Of a DNA stretch of 64,000 bases, positions 1 through 29,508 are shown one piece after another. Source of the DNA: Hippasteria phrygiana (taxonomy: Eukaryota > Echinodermata > Asteroidea > Valvatida > Goniasteridae); the NCBI GenBank assembly GCA_037893225.1, contig JAZGUH010000199.1, forward strand, positions 2,666,001-2,730,000, in the 5' to 3' direction. The notes beneath the pieces were generated by a model, which searched no databases, was not told the origin of the DNA, and worked only from the letters and a program-made list of their open reading frames with translations. The translations under genes were made by a program, and so were the position numbers. How positions within the stretch are numbered: position 1 is the first letter of the stretch; the number at the start of each line of letters is the position of its first letter.

Positions 1-491
1 ATGCTTTTATTTTTCACCAAAAATAAAAAGAAACAAATGCCTTAAGTTGATCTACTGAATGTTTTGAATTGATTTGGTTGCACAGTCAATAATTACATCT
101 CCGACTTGAATTGCATTGTTTGTTGCTAGTGTAAGAACAGCCAACCATCGTTTTTTGTGAATTTTTTCATTTGGAGATTTTTCATATTGAAATCACCCAA
201 TACAAGGCTAAAAGCCAGTCTGGGTAAAGGGTTACGATCAGAGGTGGTAGGGTTGGTGACATTTTGAATTGCCAACCCTACCACTTTTAGTTTTCCTGGG
301 CCCAGATCTAAATAGAGGATAAATCAATAGATTCCACAGAAATTATCACAATTTTCTGACCTATAAACCGAAATGAGTAAGAAAGAGAGCCGCAACAGCT
401 CTTGCTACAAGGCACACCCCCCCCCCCCCCCCCCCCTGTTGCGCCACTCCTTATAACCAGAACTTTCTTTGCTATAATTTGTTGTTCGTAG
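1..491. repeat. Intron upstream of first visible DNMT1 exon: dispersed repeat copy and (C)20 run
   Basis: 180-400 is a copy of a repeat with CCAATACAAGGCTAAAAGCC and an internal inverted pair (GGTAGGGTTGG / CCAACCCTACC). Relatives lie at 960-1200, 36330-36560, 49590-49800 and 59820-60050. A run of 20 C is at 417-436. Confidence 0.6.
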
Positions 492-17634
<17,143 letters not shown>

Positions 17635-18915
17635 GAGGTATAAGGTCAAAGGTCGGAGGTTACATTGTACACATATGCTAGGTCAGAGGTCGAAGAACAT
17701 GGAGGGCCAGAGGGGGGCCGTGATGGTATACAGGTCAAGTTGATCTTCACTGGATTAAAGGTGAAAGGTCAGATCAGATTGCACAAATGTGAATAAAAGT
17801 AGAGATTACAGCAGCCCTACAGGAATAGGTGAAAAGAGGTAGAGATGGATGAAGGTCAAGGGTTAAAGGTTAGAGGTTAGTTTCGTAAACCATGTTATCC
17901 ATTTATATAATTGGGATGGTTTTAAACAGTTCTATGCTTATTACTGCTTTTGTATTGCCTTTAGCCATTTCATAAAGGTTTTATACTACCTCAATTGTGA
18001 ATTTAAGAATTGTCTTTGACAAAGCAATTTGTTGAAATTCCAAGATTTTTTTTTTAATGGCGAGAATTGGCAAAGTTGTTTTAAAGTGTAATCTTTAATG
18101 ATCGATCTGACAGCAGCAATTTTAAAGAATATCTCGAGAATAACAATCTCACTGAAAGTTACGTGTAGTGGGTGAACACATTTTTTTTATTCCACAGCAA
18201 ACTCGGGGGGAAATGTCAGAACGGGTGATGATACGGCTGTGAAAATATTCCCTGAAAAGACATATTGATGCATGTGAGAAAGTCTTGTGAATGATGAAAA
18301 TTTGAATTTCTTCAAAGGAAAATTATCTAAAAGTGTGAAAGGAGTATGTTGGAATGAGATATATATGTGTACAAATGACTTTTTGAGCTTGTTTTTAAAC
18401 AAAAGGCCTACATGGGTCCAATTGGTCAATGTCCAGCCCTTTTGAGGTTAAACCTATTCCAGAGTTTTAATGTGATTTTGAGTCTGGAAGATTCAACTAT
18501 GAAGATTTTAACGAGTTTTCAAAGGCAAACTACCTGTGCTCATTTTTATGTCGTGATTCCGTTTTCAATTGTGCATAAATTCTGGTGCATGTAATATTGT
18601 AACGATTAATTTCTGTATTGTCCCTTTAGTGAAATTGGTGTTTTTGTTTTAATACTTGTTGTCTGTGACTTTATTACACTGTATATGAACTGTACTTGTC
18701 TATGCCTGTAAAATCCTTACGAATTTGTAACTTTATTTCAACAATGTAATTGTTTTTAGAAATGAGGAAAATTGTACAGTGCCTTTGAGGCGTACACTTA
18801 TATTAAAGGAAAGCATTTTAGCTTCGGTATTTTAGCAAACTTGTGTTTTTGTATCTTTGGAATTTTAATGGATATTAACGTTAAATGTTTGAAATAAAAG
18901 AGTAGTACTTGTGTA
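17635..18915 (+). other. DNMT1: DNMT1 3' untranslated region
   Basis: About 1.28 kb without coding signal between the stop codon and the last poly(A) signal. Its first 250 bases are full of AGGTCA and AAAGGT half-sites; the remainder is AT-rich. The exact cleavage site is inferred. Confidence 0.7.
18893..18898 (+). promoter_or_regulatory. AATAAA polyadenylation signal of DNMT1
   Basis: AATAAA in a T-rich context downstream of the stop codon. A variant ATTAAA lies about 90 bases before it, and an early AATAAA near 17793 could give a short 3'UTR form. Confidence 0.6.
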
Positions 18916-19180
18916 TTAAAACAAATGTTTTCATGTCATTCTGTGTTATGTTTACTGCTGGATTGTTTGATTCAATTTATTTAATTTTATTTCATTTTTC
19001 ATTGATTTGATTTAGGGGTTTGAAGTGTGCAATTAGGAATGCAAAATTGTTTTGTTTTTTTGGGCTTGAAAAAGATTTACTCCAGATGTTTTTAACAGTG
19101 CCAGAAACGTATCCGATAAAGTATTTAAAAATTTCCACCAATTTTGGGAAATTATAAAGATTTTAAAATAAGAAAAAATC
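18916..19180. other. DNMT1 downstream flank
   Basis: AT-rich, low-complexity sequence leading into the satellite. I see no gene or named repeat. Confidence 0.5.
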
Positions 19181-22100
19181 AAATTGCCATTTTGAAAATT
19201 GTAATTTTCGGTCAAAAATTGGGAAATTTTGAATTTTGAATTTTGGGCCAAATACAACATTTTCCAAATTTGTCTGAAATAGGTTTTACACTTGCATTTC
19301 TCTAGAACCAATTTGGAAAGGCATGGAGGCATATCTGGTAGAAATATTGCAATTTTTCGTGGATTTTGAAAATTGCTATTTTCGGTCAAAAATGGGAAAA
19401 ATCATAGGGGTTACCCCTTGCCATTTTTGTCAATTTTGGGCCAAAAACATTTATCCAAATTTGTCTGAAATTAGTTCTAGAGAAATGTAAGTGTGTCAAA
19501 AACCTATTTGAAAAGGCATAGAGGCATATCTGATAGAAATATTGCAATTTTTCGTGGATTTTGAAAATTGTTATTTTCGGTCAAAAATGGGAAAAATCAT
19601 ACGGTTACCCCTTGCCATTTTTGTCAATTTTGGGCCAAATACAACATTTTCCAAATTTGTCTGAAATTGGTTCTAGAGAAATGCAAGTGTAAAACCTATT
19701 TGGAAAGGCATGGAGGCATTTCTGGTAGAAATATTTCAATTTTTCGTGGATTTTGAAAATTGTTATTTTCGGTCAAAAATGGGAAAAATCTTAAGGGGTA
19801 CCCCTTGCCATTTTTGTCAATTTTGGGCCAAAAACATTTATCAAAATTTGTCTGAAATTGGTTCTAGAGAAATGTAAGTGTGTCAAAAACCCATTTGGAA
19901 AGGCATGGAGGCAAATCTGATAGAAATATTGCAACTTTTCATGGATTTAGAAACTTGTTATTTTCGGTCAAAAATGGGAAAAATCATTTTTGTCAATTTT
20001 GGGCCAAATACAACATTTATCAAAATTTGTCTGAAATTGGTTCAAGAGACATGTGTGTCAAAAACCTATTTGGAAAGGCATGGAGGCATATCTGGTAGAA
20101 ATATTGCAATTTTTCATGGATTTAGAAAATTGTTATTTTCGGTCAAAAATGGGAAAAATCATAAGGGTTACCCCTTGCCATTTTTGTCAATTTTGGGCCA
20201 AATACAACATTTTCCAAATTTGTCTAAAATTAGTTCTAGAGAAATGTAAGTGTGTCAAAAACCTATTTGAAAAGGCATAGAGGCATATCTGATAGAAATA
20301 TTGCAATTTTTCGTGGATTTTAAAAATTGTTATTTTCGGTCAAAAATGGGAAAAATCATAAGGGATACCCCTTGCCATTTTTGTCAATTTTGGGCCAAAT
20401 ACAACATTTTCCAAATTTGTCTGAAATTGGTTCTAGAGAAATGCAAGTGTAAAACCTATTTGGAAAGGCATAGAGGCATATCTGGTAGAAATATTTCAAT
20501 TTTTCGTGGATTTTGAAAATTGTTATTTTCGGTCAAAAATGGGAAAAATCTTAAGGGGTACCCCTTGCCATTTTTGTCAATTTTGGGCCAAAAACATTTA
20601 TCAAAATTTGTCTGAAATTAGTTCTAGAGAAATGTAAGTGTGTCAAAAACCTATTTGAAAAGGCATAGAGGCATATCTGATAGAAATATTGCAATTTTTC
20701 GTGGATTTTGAAAATTGTTATTTTCGGTCAAAAATGGGAAAAATCATAAGGGTTACCCCTTGCCATTTTTGTCAATTTTGGGCCAAAAAAATTTATCAAA
20801 ATTTGTCTGAAATTAGTTCTAGAGAAATGTAAGTGTGTCAAAAACCTATTTGAAAAGGCATAGAGGCATATCTGATAGAAATATTGCAATTTTTCGTGGA
20901 TTTACAAAATTGTTATTTTCGGTCAAAAATGGGAAAAATCATAAGGGATACCCCTTGCCATTTTTGTCAATTTTGGGCCAAATACAACATTTTCAAAATT
21001 TGTCTGAAATTGGTTCTAGAGAAATGCAAGTGTGTCAAAAACCCATTTGGAAAGGCATGGAGGCAAATCTGATAGAAATATTGCAACTTTTCATGGATTT
21101 AGAAACTTGTTATTTTCGGTCAAAAATGGGAAAAATCATTTTTGTCAATTTTGGGCCAAATACAACATTTATCAAAATTTGTCTGAAATTGGTTCAAGAG
21201 ACATGTGTGTCAAAAACCTATTTGGAAAGGCATGGAGGCATATCTGGTAGAAATATTGCAATTTTTCATGGATTTAGAAAATTGTTATTTTCGGTCAAAA
21301 ATGGGAAAAATCATAAGGGTTACCCCTTGCCATTTTTGTCAATTTTGGGCCAAATACAACATTTTCCAAATTTGTCTAAAATTAGTTCTAGAGAAATGTA
21401 AGTGTGTCAAAAACCTATTTGAAAAGGCATAGAGGCATATCTGATAGAAATATTGCAATTTTCCGTGGATTTTGAAAATTGTTATTTTCGGTCAAAATGG
21501 GAAAAATCATAAGGGTTACCCCTTGCCATTTTTGTCAATTTTGGGCAAAAAACATCTATCCAAATTTGTCTAAAATTAGTTCTAGAGAAATGTAAGTGTG
21601 TCAAAAACCTATTTGAAAAGGCATAGAGGCATATCTGATAGAAATATTGCAATTTTTCGTGGATTTTAAAAATTGTTATTTTCGGTCAAAAATGGGAAAA
21701 ATCATAAGGGATACCCCTTGCCATTTTTGTCAATTTTGGGCCAAATACAACATTTTCCAAATTTGTCTGAAATTGGTTCTAGAGAAATGCAAGTGTAAAA
21801 CCTATTTGGAAAGGCATGGAGGCATATCTGGTAGAAATATTGCAATTTTTCGTGGATTTTAAAAATTGTTATTTTCGGTCAAAAATGGGAAAAATCATAA
21901 GGGATACCCCTTGCCATTTTTGTCAATTTTGGGCCAAATACAACATTTTCCAAATTTGTCTGAAATTGGTTCTAGAGAAATGCAAGTGTAAAACCTATTT
22001 GGAAAGGAATGGAGGCATATCTGATAGAAATATTGCAATTTTCCGTGGATTTTGAAAATTGTTATTTTCGGTCAAAATGGGAAAAATCATAAGGGATACC

Positions 22101-24440
22101 CCTTGCCATTTTTGTCAATTTTGGGCCAAATACAACATTTTCCAAATTTGTCTGAAATTGGTTCTAGAGAAATGCAAGTGTAAAACCTATTTGGAAAGGC
22201 ATGGAGGCATATCTGGTAGAAATATTGCAATTTTTCGTGGATTTTAAAAATTGTTATTTTCGGTCAAAAATGGGAAAAATCATAAGGGATACCCCTTGCC
22301 ATTTTTGTCAATTTTGGGCCAAATACAACATTTTCCAAATTTGTCTGAAATTGGTTCTAGAGAAATGCAAGTGTAAAACCTATTTGGAAAGGAATGGAGG
22401 CATATCTGATAGAAATATTGCAATTTTCCGTGGATTTTGAAAATTGTTATTTTCGGTCAAAATGGGAAAAATCATAAGGGTTACCCCTTGCCATTTTTGT
22501 CAATTTTGGGCCAAAAACATTTATCAAAATTTGTCTGAAATTAGTTCTAGAGAAATGTAAGTGTGTCAAAAACCTATTTGAAAAGGCATAGAGGCATATC
22601 TGATAGAAATATTGCAATTTTTCGTGGATTTTAAAAATTGTTATTTTCGGTCAAAAATGGGAAAAATCATAAGGGATACCCCTTGCCATTTTTGTCAATT
22701 TGGGGCCAAATACAACATTTTCCAAATTTGTCTGAAATTGGTTCTAGAGAAATGCAAGTGTAAAACCTATTTGGAAAGGCATGGAGGCATATCTGGTAGA
22801 AATATTTCAATTTTTCGTGGATTTTGAAAATTGTTATTTTCGGTCAAAAATGGGAAAAATCTTAAGGGGTACCCCTTGCCATATTTGTCAATTTTGGGCC
22901 AAAAACATTTATCAAAATTTGTCTGAAATTGGTTCTAGAGAAATGTAAGTGTGTCAAAAACCCATTTGGAAAGGCATGGAGGCAAATCTGATAGAAATAT
23001 TGCAACTTTTCATGGATTTAGAAACTTGTTATTTTCGGTCAAAAATGGGAAAAATCATTTTTGTCAATTTTGGGCCAAATACAACATTTATCAAAATTTG
23101 TCTGAAATTAGTTCTAGAGAAATGTAAGTGTGTCAAAAACCTATTTGGAAAGGCATGGAGGCATATCTGGTAGAAATATTGCAATTTTTCATGGATTTAG
23201 AAAATTGTTATTTTCGGTCAAAAATGGGAAAAATCATTTTTGTCAATTTTGGGCCAAATACAACATTTATCAAAATTTGTCTGAAATTAGTTCTAGAGAA
23301 ATGTAAGTGTGTCAAAAACCTATTTGAAAAGGCATAGAGGCATATCTGATAGAAATATTGCAATTTTTCGTGGATTTTAAAAATTGTTATTTTCGGTCAA
23401 AAATGGGAAAAATCATAAGGGATACCCCTTGCCATTTTTGTCAATTTTGGGCCAAATACAACATTTTCCAAATTTGTCTGAAATTGGTTCTAGAGAAATG
23501 CAAGTGTAAAACCTATTTGGAAAGGCATGGAGGCATATCTGGTAGAAATATTGCAATTTTCTCGTGGATTTTAAAAATTGTTATTTTCGGTCAAAAATGG
23601 GAAAAATCATAAGGGATACCCCTTGCCATTTTTGTCAATTTGGGGCCAAATACAACATTTTCCAAATTTGTCTGAAATTGGTTCTAGAGAAATGCAAGTG
23701 TAAAACCTATTTGGAAAGGCATGGAGGCATATCTGGTAGAAATATTTCAATTTTTCGTGGATTTTGAAAATTGTTATTTTCGGTCAAAAATGGGAAAAAT
23801 CTTAAGGGGTACCCCTTGCCATATTTGTCAATTTTGGGCCAAAAACATTTATCAAAATTTGTCTGAAATTGGTTCTAGAGAAATGTAAGTGTGTCAAAAA
23901 CCCATTTGGAAAGGCATGGAGGCAAATCTGATAGAAATATTGCAACTTTTCATGGATTTAGAAACTTGTTATTTTCGGTCAAAAATGGGAAAAATCATTT
24001 TTGTCAATTTTGGGCCAAATACAACATTTATCAAAATTTGTCTGAAATTAGTTCTAGAGAAATGTAAGTGTGTCAAAAACCTATTTGGAAAGGCATGGAG
24101 GCATATCTGGTAGAAATATTGCAATTTTTCATGGATTTAGAAAATTGTTATTTTCGGTCAAAAATGGGAAAAATCATTTTTGTCAATTTTGGGCCAAATA
24201 CAACATTTATCAAAATTTGTCTGAAATTAGTTCTAGAGAAATGTAAGTGTGTCAAAAACCTATTTGGAAAGGCATGGAGGCATATCTGGTAGAAATATTG
24301 CAATTTTTCATGGATTTAGAAAATTGTTATTTTCGGTCAGATTTTGGGCCAAAAACATTTATCAAAATTTGTCTGAAATTAGTTCTAGAGAAATGTAAGT
24401 GTGTCAAAAACCTATTTGAAAAGGCATAGAGGCATATCTA
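19180..24440. repeat. Satellite array, about 28 monomers of about 175-195 bp, with higher-order repeats
   Basis: Monomers share GAAATATTGCAATTTTTC, TTATTTTCGGTCAAAAATGG, CCCTTGCCATTTTTGTC, TTTTGGGCCAAATACAAC and GTTCTAGAGAAATGCAAG. A long form carries AAGGGGTACCCCTT-type sequence that a short form lacks. Identical blocks recur at 1152 bp (19880 and 21032), 940 bp (22949 and 23889) and 385 bp (21816 and 22201). Open frames of 60-190 codons inside are by-products of the repeat. Confidence 0.95.
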
Positions 24441-25917
24441 ATGTAGTTCGTTTGACGAATTTTCAAAAGTTTCATTTTCAGGCAAAAATGGGAAATTCTT
24501 TTTTTCTATTTTTGGAAAAAAAAACAAATTCTGAAAACTTGCCTAAAATTGACTCTGGAGATATGTGAGAGTGCCGAAGACCTATTTGGAGAATAATAAA
24601 GACAAATCTATTAAAAATTAATACAATTTTTAAAACAATTTAGTGAAATTATAGAATTTTTTTATAATTCATAACAAATGCCGAACCCTGACATTCGAAA
24701 AGTGCACGATTGAATGTTATCTCCTATTATCTGCATTACAATTCTGTGCTGCAATTTAAAAGGTAACTTATTTTTCGATTTTGGGCCAAATTTAACATTA
24801 ATACAACAAACATGAATAAAAACATATGATTGTTTTAAAGATCTGATACAATTTTGTGTTTATTCACGTATCAAATAACATCTACTTACAATGTTTAAAC
24901 GCTACATGCTATCAAAGATATTTAAGGCAAAAATTGTAAACAAAATGTTTACCTGACAAGCTTATTTTTCTAAATTTTGGGCCAAATTTGACGGGAGGAA
25001 TGCAAATCGACACTTAACTCAAACAAAAGGCAAGTGGGGGGGAAAAAGGAAAGAAAACCAATGCACGACAGTACTAACATGATTATTAATTATAAAAATT
25101 TACTTCGGTCAAATCAAAATGAAAAAAACAAAATCATTTAAATTAAACATGGAAGAGAGTGCTCATAACATTTATTCTGTTTTTGGTATGGTTAAAAATC
25201 ATTTTGTTTCGGAACCAGTTCAAGTTGACCGATAGGCAAGGATCAAGTGCTTAGATCCTTATCAATTTTGAGAAACAACAGAAATAGACATGCTAATTTG
25301 TACAGCTGTTAAGAAAAATATTTCACTAGAATAATAAAAGGAAACTAGCACTACCAATATGCTTTAATACAATTACATAGTGATCTTTTGCCAGCCCATT
25401 TTGACCTAAACTAATTTTCCATTTTACACGGAGGCAATAAAATTGTCAAACTAAAAGTTTGACAGCCCTATCTCAACTACACAGCCGCCAAGAATATGAC
25501 ACTGTTCAGGAACAGAGATCATTTAAAAAAAAGTTTATATCTTTGGTAATTTTGGCATAACTTGTGCAGTGTGAAACTTGAAAAGCAGACCACCTCATGA
25601 TAAGAAAATCTGAAGTACACTATTGACAAAACGAAGTCGAAGCGTCCAATATTCCTTCTTTAAAAACCAGAACAAATTTCAAGTTTGACAAATGTTGTGC
25701 CGACTACTTTTATGTAAGCTCTATGAAGAAACTAACATGAAATAAACTCACAAACACTGAATGGCTAAAGGTTAAACCCTAACTAAATAAGCACTAGCTG
25801 TGGGAGATATACCCCTTGCTCTTGTTTCAATATTCGCCCCCCAAAAATGTTTATTGCATGGTCCTCCAATAACTGTCACATTATTTCAATGGGGAGTCCT
25901 TGTACACTCCAAGGCCC

Positions 25918-26030
25918 CGTTCCCACTAGATCCACCAATTGGGGGATCTGATCCACCTTTTGCCAAATTGCCGGATCAGATCCCCCAATTGGTGGATCAG
26001 ATCCTGCAATTGTGTGTAGTGGGAACGCTA
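25918..26030. mobile_element. Small fold-back MITE with GTTCCCAC ends
   Basis: CCGTTCCCACTAGATCCACC and, inverted, GGTGGATCAGATC with GTGGGAACG. CAATTGGGGGATCTGATCC and its inverse form a strong stem. Confidence 0.65.
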
Positions 26031-27550
26031 ACCGTTATAAGGTGGATCAGGATCTGATCCACCTTTCTTGATCCACCTTTAAAAGAACAAGGAATGCCAA
26101 AGGAAACTGGAGGCTAATAACTTGTTGGTCATACTGAGGGGAAACAGTGTATTACACTGATAAGCAAAGCCACGTGCCATAATCCTCTGGAGTGAGATGG
26201 AGGGTAGACTGTGAAGTAAAACACTCTGTACTTTTGGAACGCCAAGTAATTATGTTATGTTATGTTATAATAATTCAAATTGATATTTAACATTATAAAA
26301 AGTTACTAATAATAAATACAATGGCAATTTCCATCAAGACTTGCTGGTCAAGTGAGCAACAACAATGACCAGCAACCCCCCAAGTGCCCTCCAATGCACT
26401 CCAGTAGGAGCTTTGAAAGCAAAGAATCCTCCAATGCACTGCAGCTGGAGTGCATTGGCATGTACCACTGACTTGCAATAAACAACACTCATAGAGCAAG
26501 GGTTGAAGAACTAGAACAAACTCCTTCCAAAACAATCGTTAAATATTTTAGATGCCAGAAATACCCACAGAACAATGTCAAGCCCAATAGCTTGACACCA
26601 GTGGAGTAAAATCTTAGAGTTCTTTCAGAAGTAGTTGTTTTAAATGACACATTATGGAAACCAATTTGGAACTTGGTAGCATATTAGAAAACGAAAATAT
26701 TTGTTTTCTGTTCAAAAACCTAATATTCTATATATTCTACTCTAAATACATTCTTACAAAACAAATTTATGAAAGTCTTAAAATCATAAAATATAATAGC
26801 ACCATTGAGCAGTTTATAAAATTTGATCCTGATAAAATAACCAGAAGGATTCAAATAAAACTAAAAAAAAAACATTTCTTCTTCTTTTACAGCCTAAAAA
26901 TAGACTTTGTTTAAATGATTTATGATACAGAATTAACTAAACTGTGCTTGCATTTGAAGCTTTCATATAAAGCAGTACAAAGAAAATAGCCTCTCAAAAT
27001 TTGTCAGAAATTGATTCTAGAGATGTGTTTGAGTGCCAAAAACCCATTTGAGAGTAATCAAAGCATATTTGATAAATATTGGTATTTCTTTTATAAATTT
27101 TTGAAAAAAAAAAATGAAACAACAAAATTCATACAAAAATCCTAAGTTGATCTCAGACATCAGGAATTGAACGGCTGAAGTCTCCATTTAATTTTCTGTT
27201 TGCTGCAATTTTCAAGGCAAGTTATTATTAGAAAACGGTGCCCCTTCCTATTTTTGTAATTTTTTGCCCCAAATGGGTTTTTCCAAAATTAATTTGCCAA
27301 AAATAAAAAGAAATTAAAAATTAAAAGAGTGCCATTTGAAGATCAATGAAATCATAAACTGGCCAAGCCCATGAATCGCGATCAAACAAAAATTTCCCCA
27401 AACAACGCATGACCACAACTTATCGTTAAATATTATTTCTTTGCTAGTTTTCTTTCACCAAAGGTATGTACAAGTTCCAGACGGGCGACTTTTTCTTTGA
27501 CTGCAAATGGGTAAATATTTGTACCTCGTAAAGTGGGTACTTATTATTGA

Positions 27551-27665
27551 ATTTTCAAAGTGAACAAAGAAAACTGGTAGGAGCGGGATTCGAACTAGCA
27601 ACCTCCGGATTACCATACAAGCGCCCTACCAACTGAGCTATCTTGCCCTATGTTGACAATCTCAG
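27551..27665 (-). repeat. tRNA-derived SINE (family A)
   Basis: Reverse-strand copy with GATAGCTCAGTTGGTAGGGC and a B box; anticodon region as in the other copies. Confidence 0.75.
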
Positions 27666-28948
27666 TATTTTTAACGGGACTTTATCGTTAGCGATTTAGA
27701 ATATAGAGTCATTTTTGTTAAAAATAAGTTATAACTTCCTTTTGTTTATAAAAAAACAACCATTATTACTAAGTGTCTAATAATCTACGTCAGCAGATGT
27801 TTAGCGTTCACTCCAACGACCAAACTAGTGTTTCTACTATGCCATTCTACGAATCATCAAACTCTATCAAGCCTTTTTTTTCTAGATGCAGCATGTGCTA
27901 TGATGAGGTAGAAAGATGTAATCCACTCTTATAACATCTATTGCCGTTACTTGCTGCTTCAATCCACACGGGAAATTTGTCTTAGCTCCTTGCATTTTAA
28001 ATCTGCACTTTGGTCTGAACACACTACAATTCATAGTCTAATCAACCTAAGCATAATTCAGCTAGTTATTCTATGCCCCTCCAAACCTTCAAGCCAATTT
28101 CTACAACAAAAGCAACAACAAAAATGAACTGGCATTCTGATCATATAAATGGTTGTAAAATGGTTGATGTATTTTCACTTCTCCATCTTGATATAAAACT
28201 ATGTGTGTAATCATTTAAATATATCAATATTATGAAGTCTTACCATCCGGCAAGAATTCAGCATTTAGTTAAAAACGATAACGGAGCAAGAAGTTGGCGT
28301 ATAAAACAAATAGTACATCTTAAAAACAAAAATATCATCTTATATAATACCGTAAGGTGACACAGAATAGTACGGAAATTTGATTGGGTGAAGGCCAATT
28401 TCATGACGCTGCTTAAAACCCTAACTCCCCACATCATTTTTCCTACGTGTAACCTGAATCCTCAACAATTCTCCGATTCCAAACTCCACCAATGTTTGTT
28501 GCTGAGGACCACTGCCTGAATCCTGCACAATCTTCCAGTTTTGGATAAACACACCAGTAACCTCAATCCTCTGAAATCATCCAGCATCAGATTGGGCCTG
28601 ATGACCTGGATCCTCCATTTTCCTCCAGAGGCAAAATCCTCTAATGCCCTCAATCATGCAAAATCCTCCGATGCTTCAACTTCCAAGGACCCTCAATCCT
28701 CCAAATTCCTCCGTTTGGCAAAGAGGATTTGGGAAGGTTAGGGTCAATGGTACAAAACAAATCTGTGCTTACTTTAGCAGGAAAGTTGTGGTAACATTTA
28801 TAGCAAAAGCTTGCACATGAATGGAGGTTTGCTTTTAAATGCTTCATCGCTGGTTTTTTTTAATAATCACTGATTAATTAAGTTACTCATTGCTGAGTTT
28901 AAGGCTTACAGTTCCCATGAAATGAAAATATCAGGGCGCAATAGCACA

Positions 28949-29067
28949 GCGGCCATCTTTGAGGTACATTTTTGTCATTCAAATTCTGTAACAATGTAAG
29001 CACAAAGGGTTTCCCATGCCTGTCCAAGGGTAACAAAGACATCATTCTCAAAGATGGCCGCTACGAA
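28949..29067. repeat. Inverted pair CGGCCATCTTTGAG, possible small MITE
   Basis: GCGGCCATCTTTGAG near 28949 is inverted as CTCAAAGATGGCCGC near 29050, about 100 bases apart. Confidence 0.5.
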
Positions 29068-29349
29068 CAAGGTCTATTTAAATTTCGGCTGCTAAGCACG
29101 CAATTTTTCGAAGCACAGAATAAATTAGCTTCGCAAAAACAGGGGACCAGCCAGGATTTTGTGAGATACGTATGGTCTGGTTCCCAGCTTATATTTTGGA
29201 TAAGCAGCACCATGGAATTGGGTCCCGACTATCAGTTATTCCCCAGATGTGCAAATGTCTTGCATTGGGGGTTCCATTCTAAAGTCTGATCGTTTGCGTA
29301 CTTTATATGCACCTACCATATTTTTTTTTTAAAGAAAAATCGTAAGCAT

Positions 29350-29508
29350 TTAGTCAAAACAGAGGTTACCGGCGTCGATCTTGTAGTCTGTCACACCGAC
29401 CTCTGTCCTGTGAACCTCTGGATTAACGATGACTTCTACGATTGGCAAGAGCTGCATGTTCTGGGTCTTAAAACCAAAGATCGACCTCTTCCATCGCATC
29501 TCTGGGTT
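29350..29508 (-). CDS. COL27A1: Collagen C-propeptide exon 5 (terminal)
   Basis: 52 codons and TAA, NPEMRWKRSIFGFKTQNMQL then LPIVEV, ending GNLCFD with the last conserved COLFI Cys. Acceptor at 29509-29510. Confidence 0.95.
   Translation of the reverse strand, partial: NPEMRWKRSIFGFKTQNMQLLPIVEVIVNPEVHRTEVGVTDYKIDAGNLCFD

Larger units (their letters stand above)
24440..29349. other. Intergenic region between convergent genes; decayed satellite and small repeats
   Basis: 24440-24620, near 24780 and 24970, and 26990-27090 hold diverged satellite pieces (TTTGTCAGAAATTGATTC with GAGTGCC and CCCATTTGAG). 25918-26030 is a small MITE and 27551-27665 a SINE. 28440-28740 has scattered AATCCTC motifs. 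Its right part may belong to the collagen 3'UTR, whose end I cannot fix. No protein-coding gene is supported. Confidence 0.6.

Noticed and set aside
417..436. Homopolymer C and G runs (also 36723, 55471, 57503)
   Set aside because: Simple sequence, variable in length and often miscounted; no feature claimed.
19568..24429. Many open frames of 60-188 codons with similar peptides
   Set aside because: All lie in satellite monomers, shift frame between units and have no splice or start context.
28541..28741. 66-codon open frame in the intergenic region
   Set aside because: Low-complexity AATCCTC-rich sequence, no homology recognised, no splice signals.
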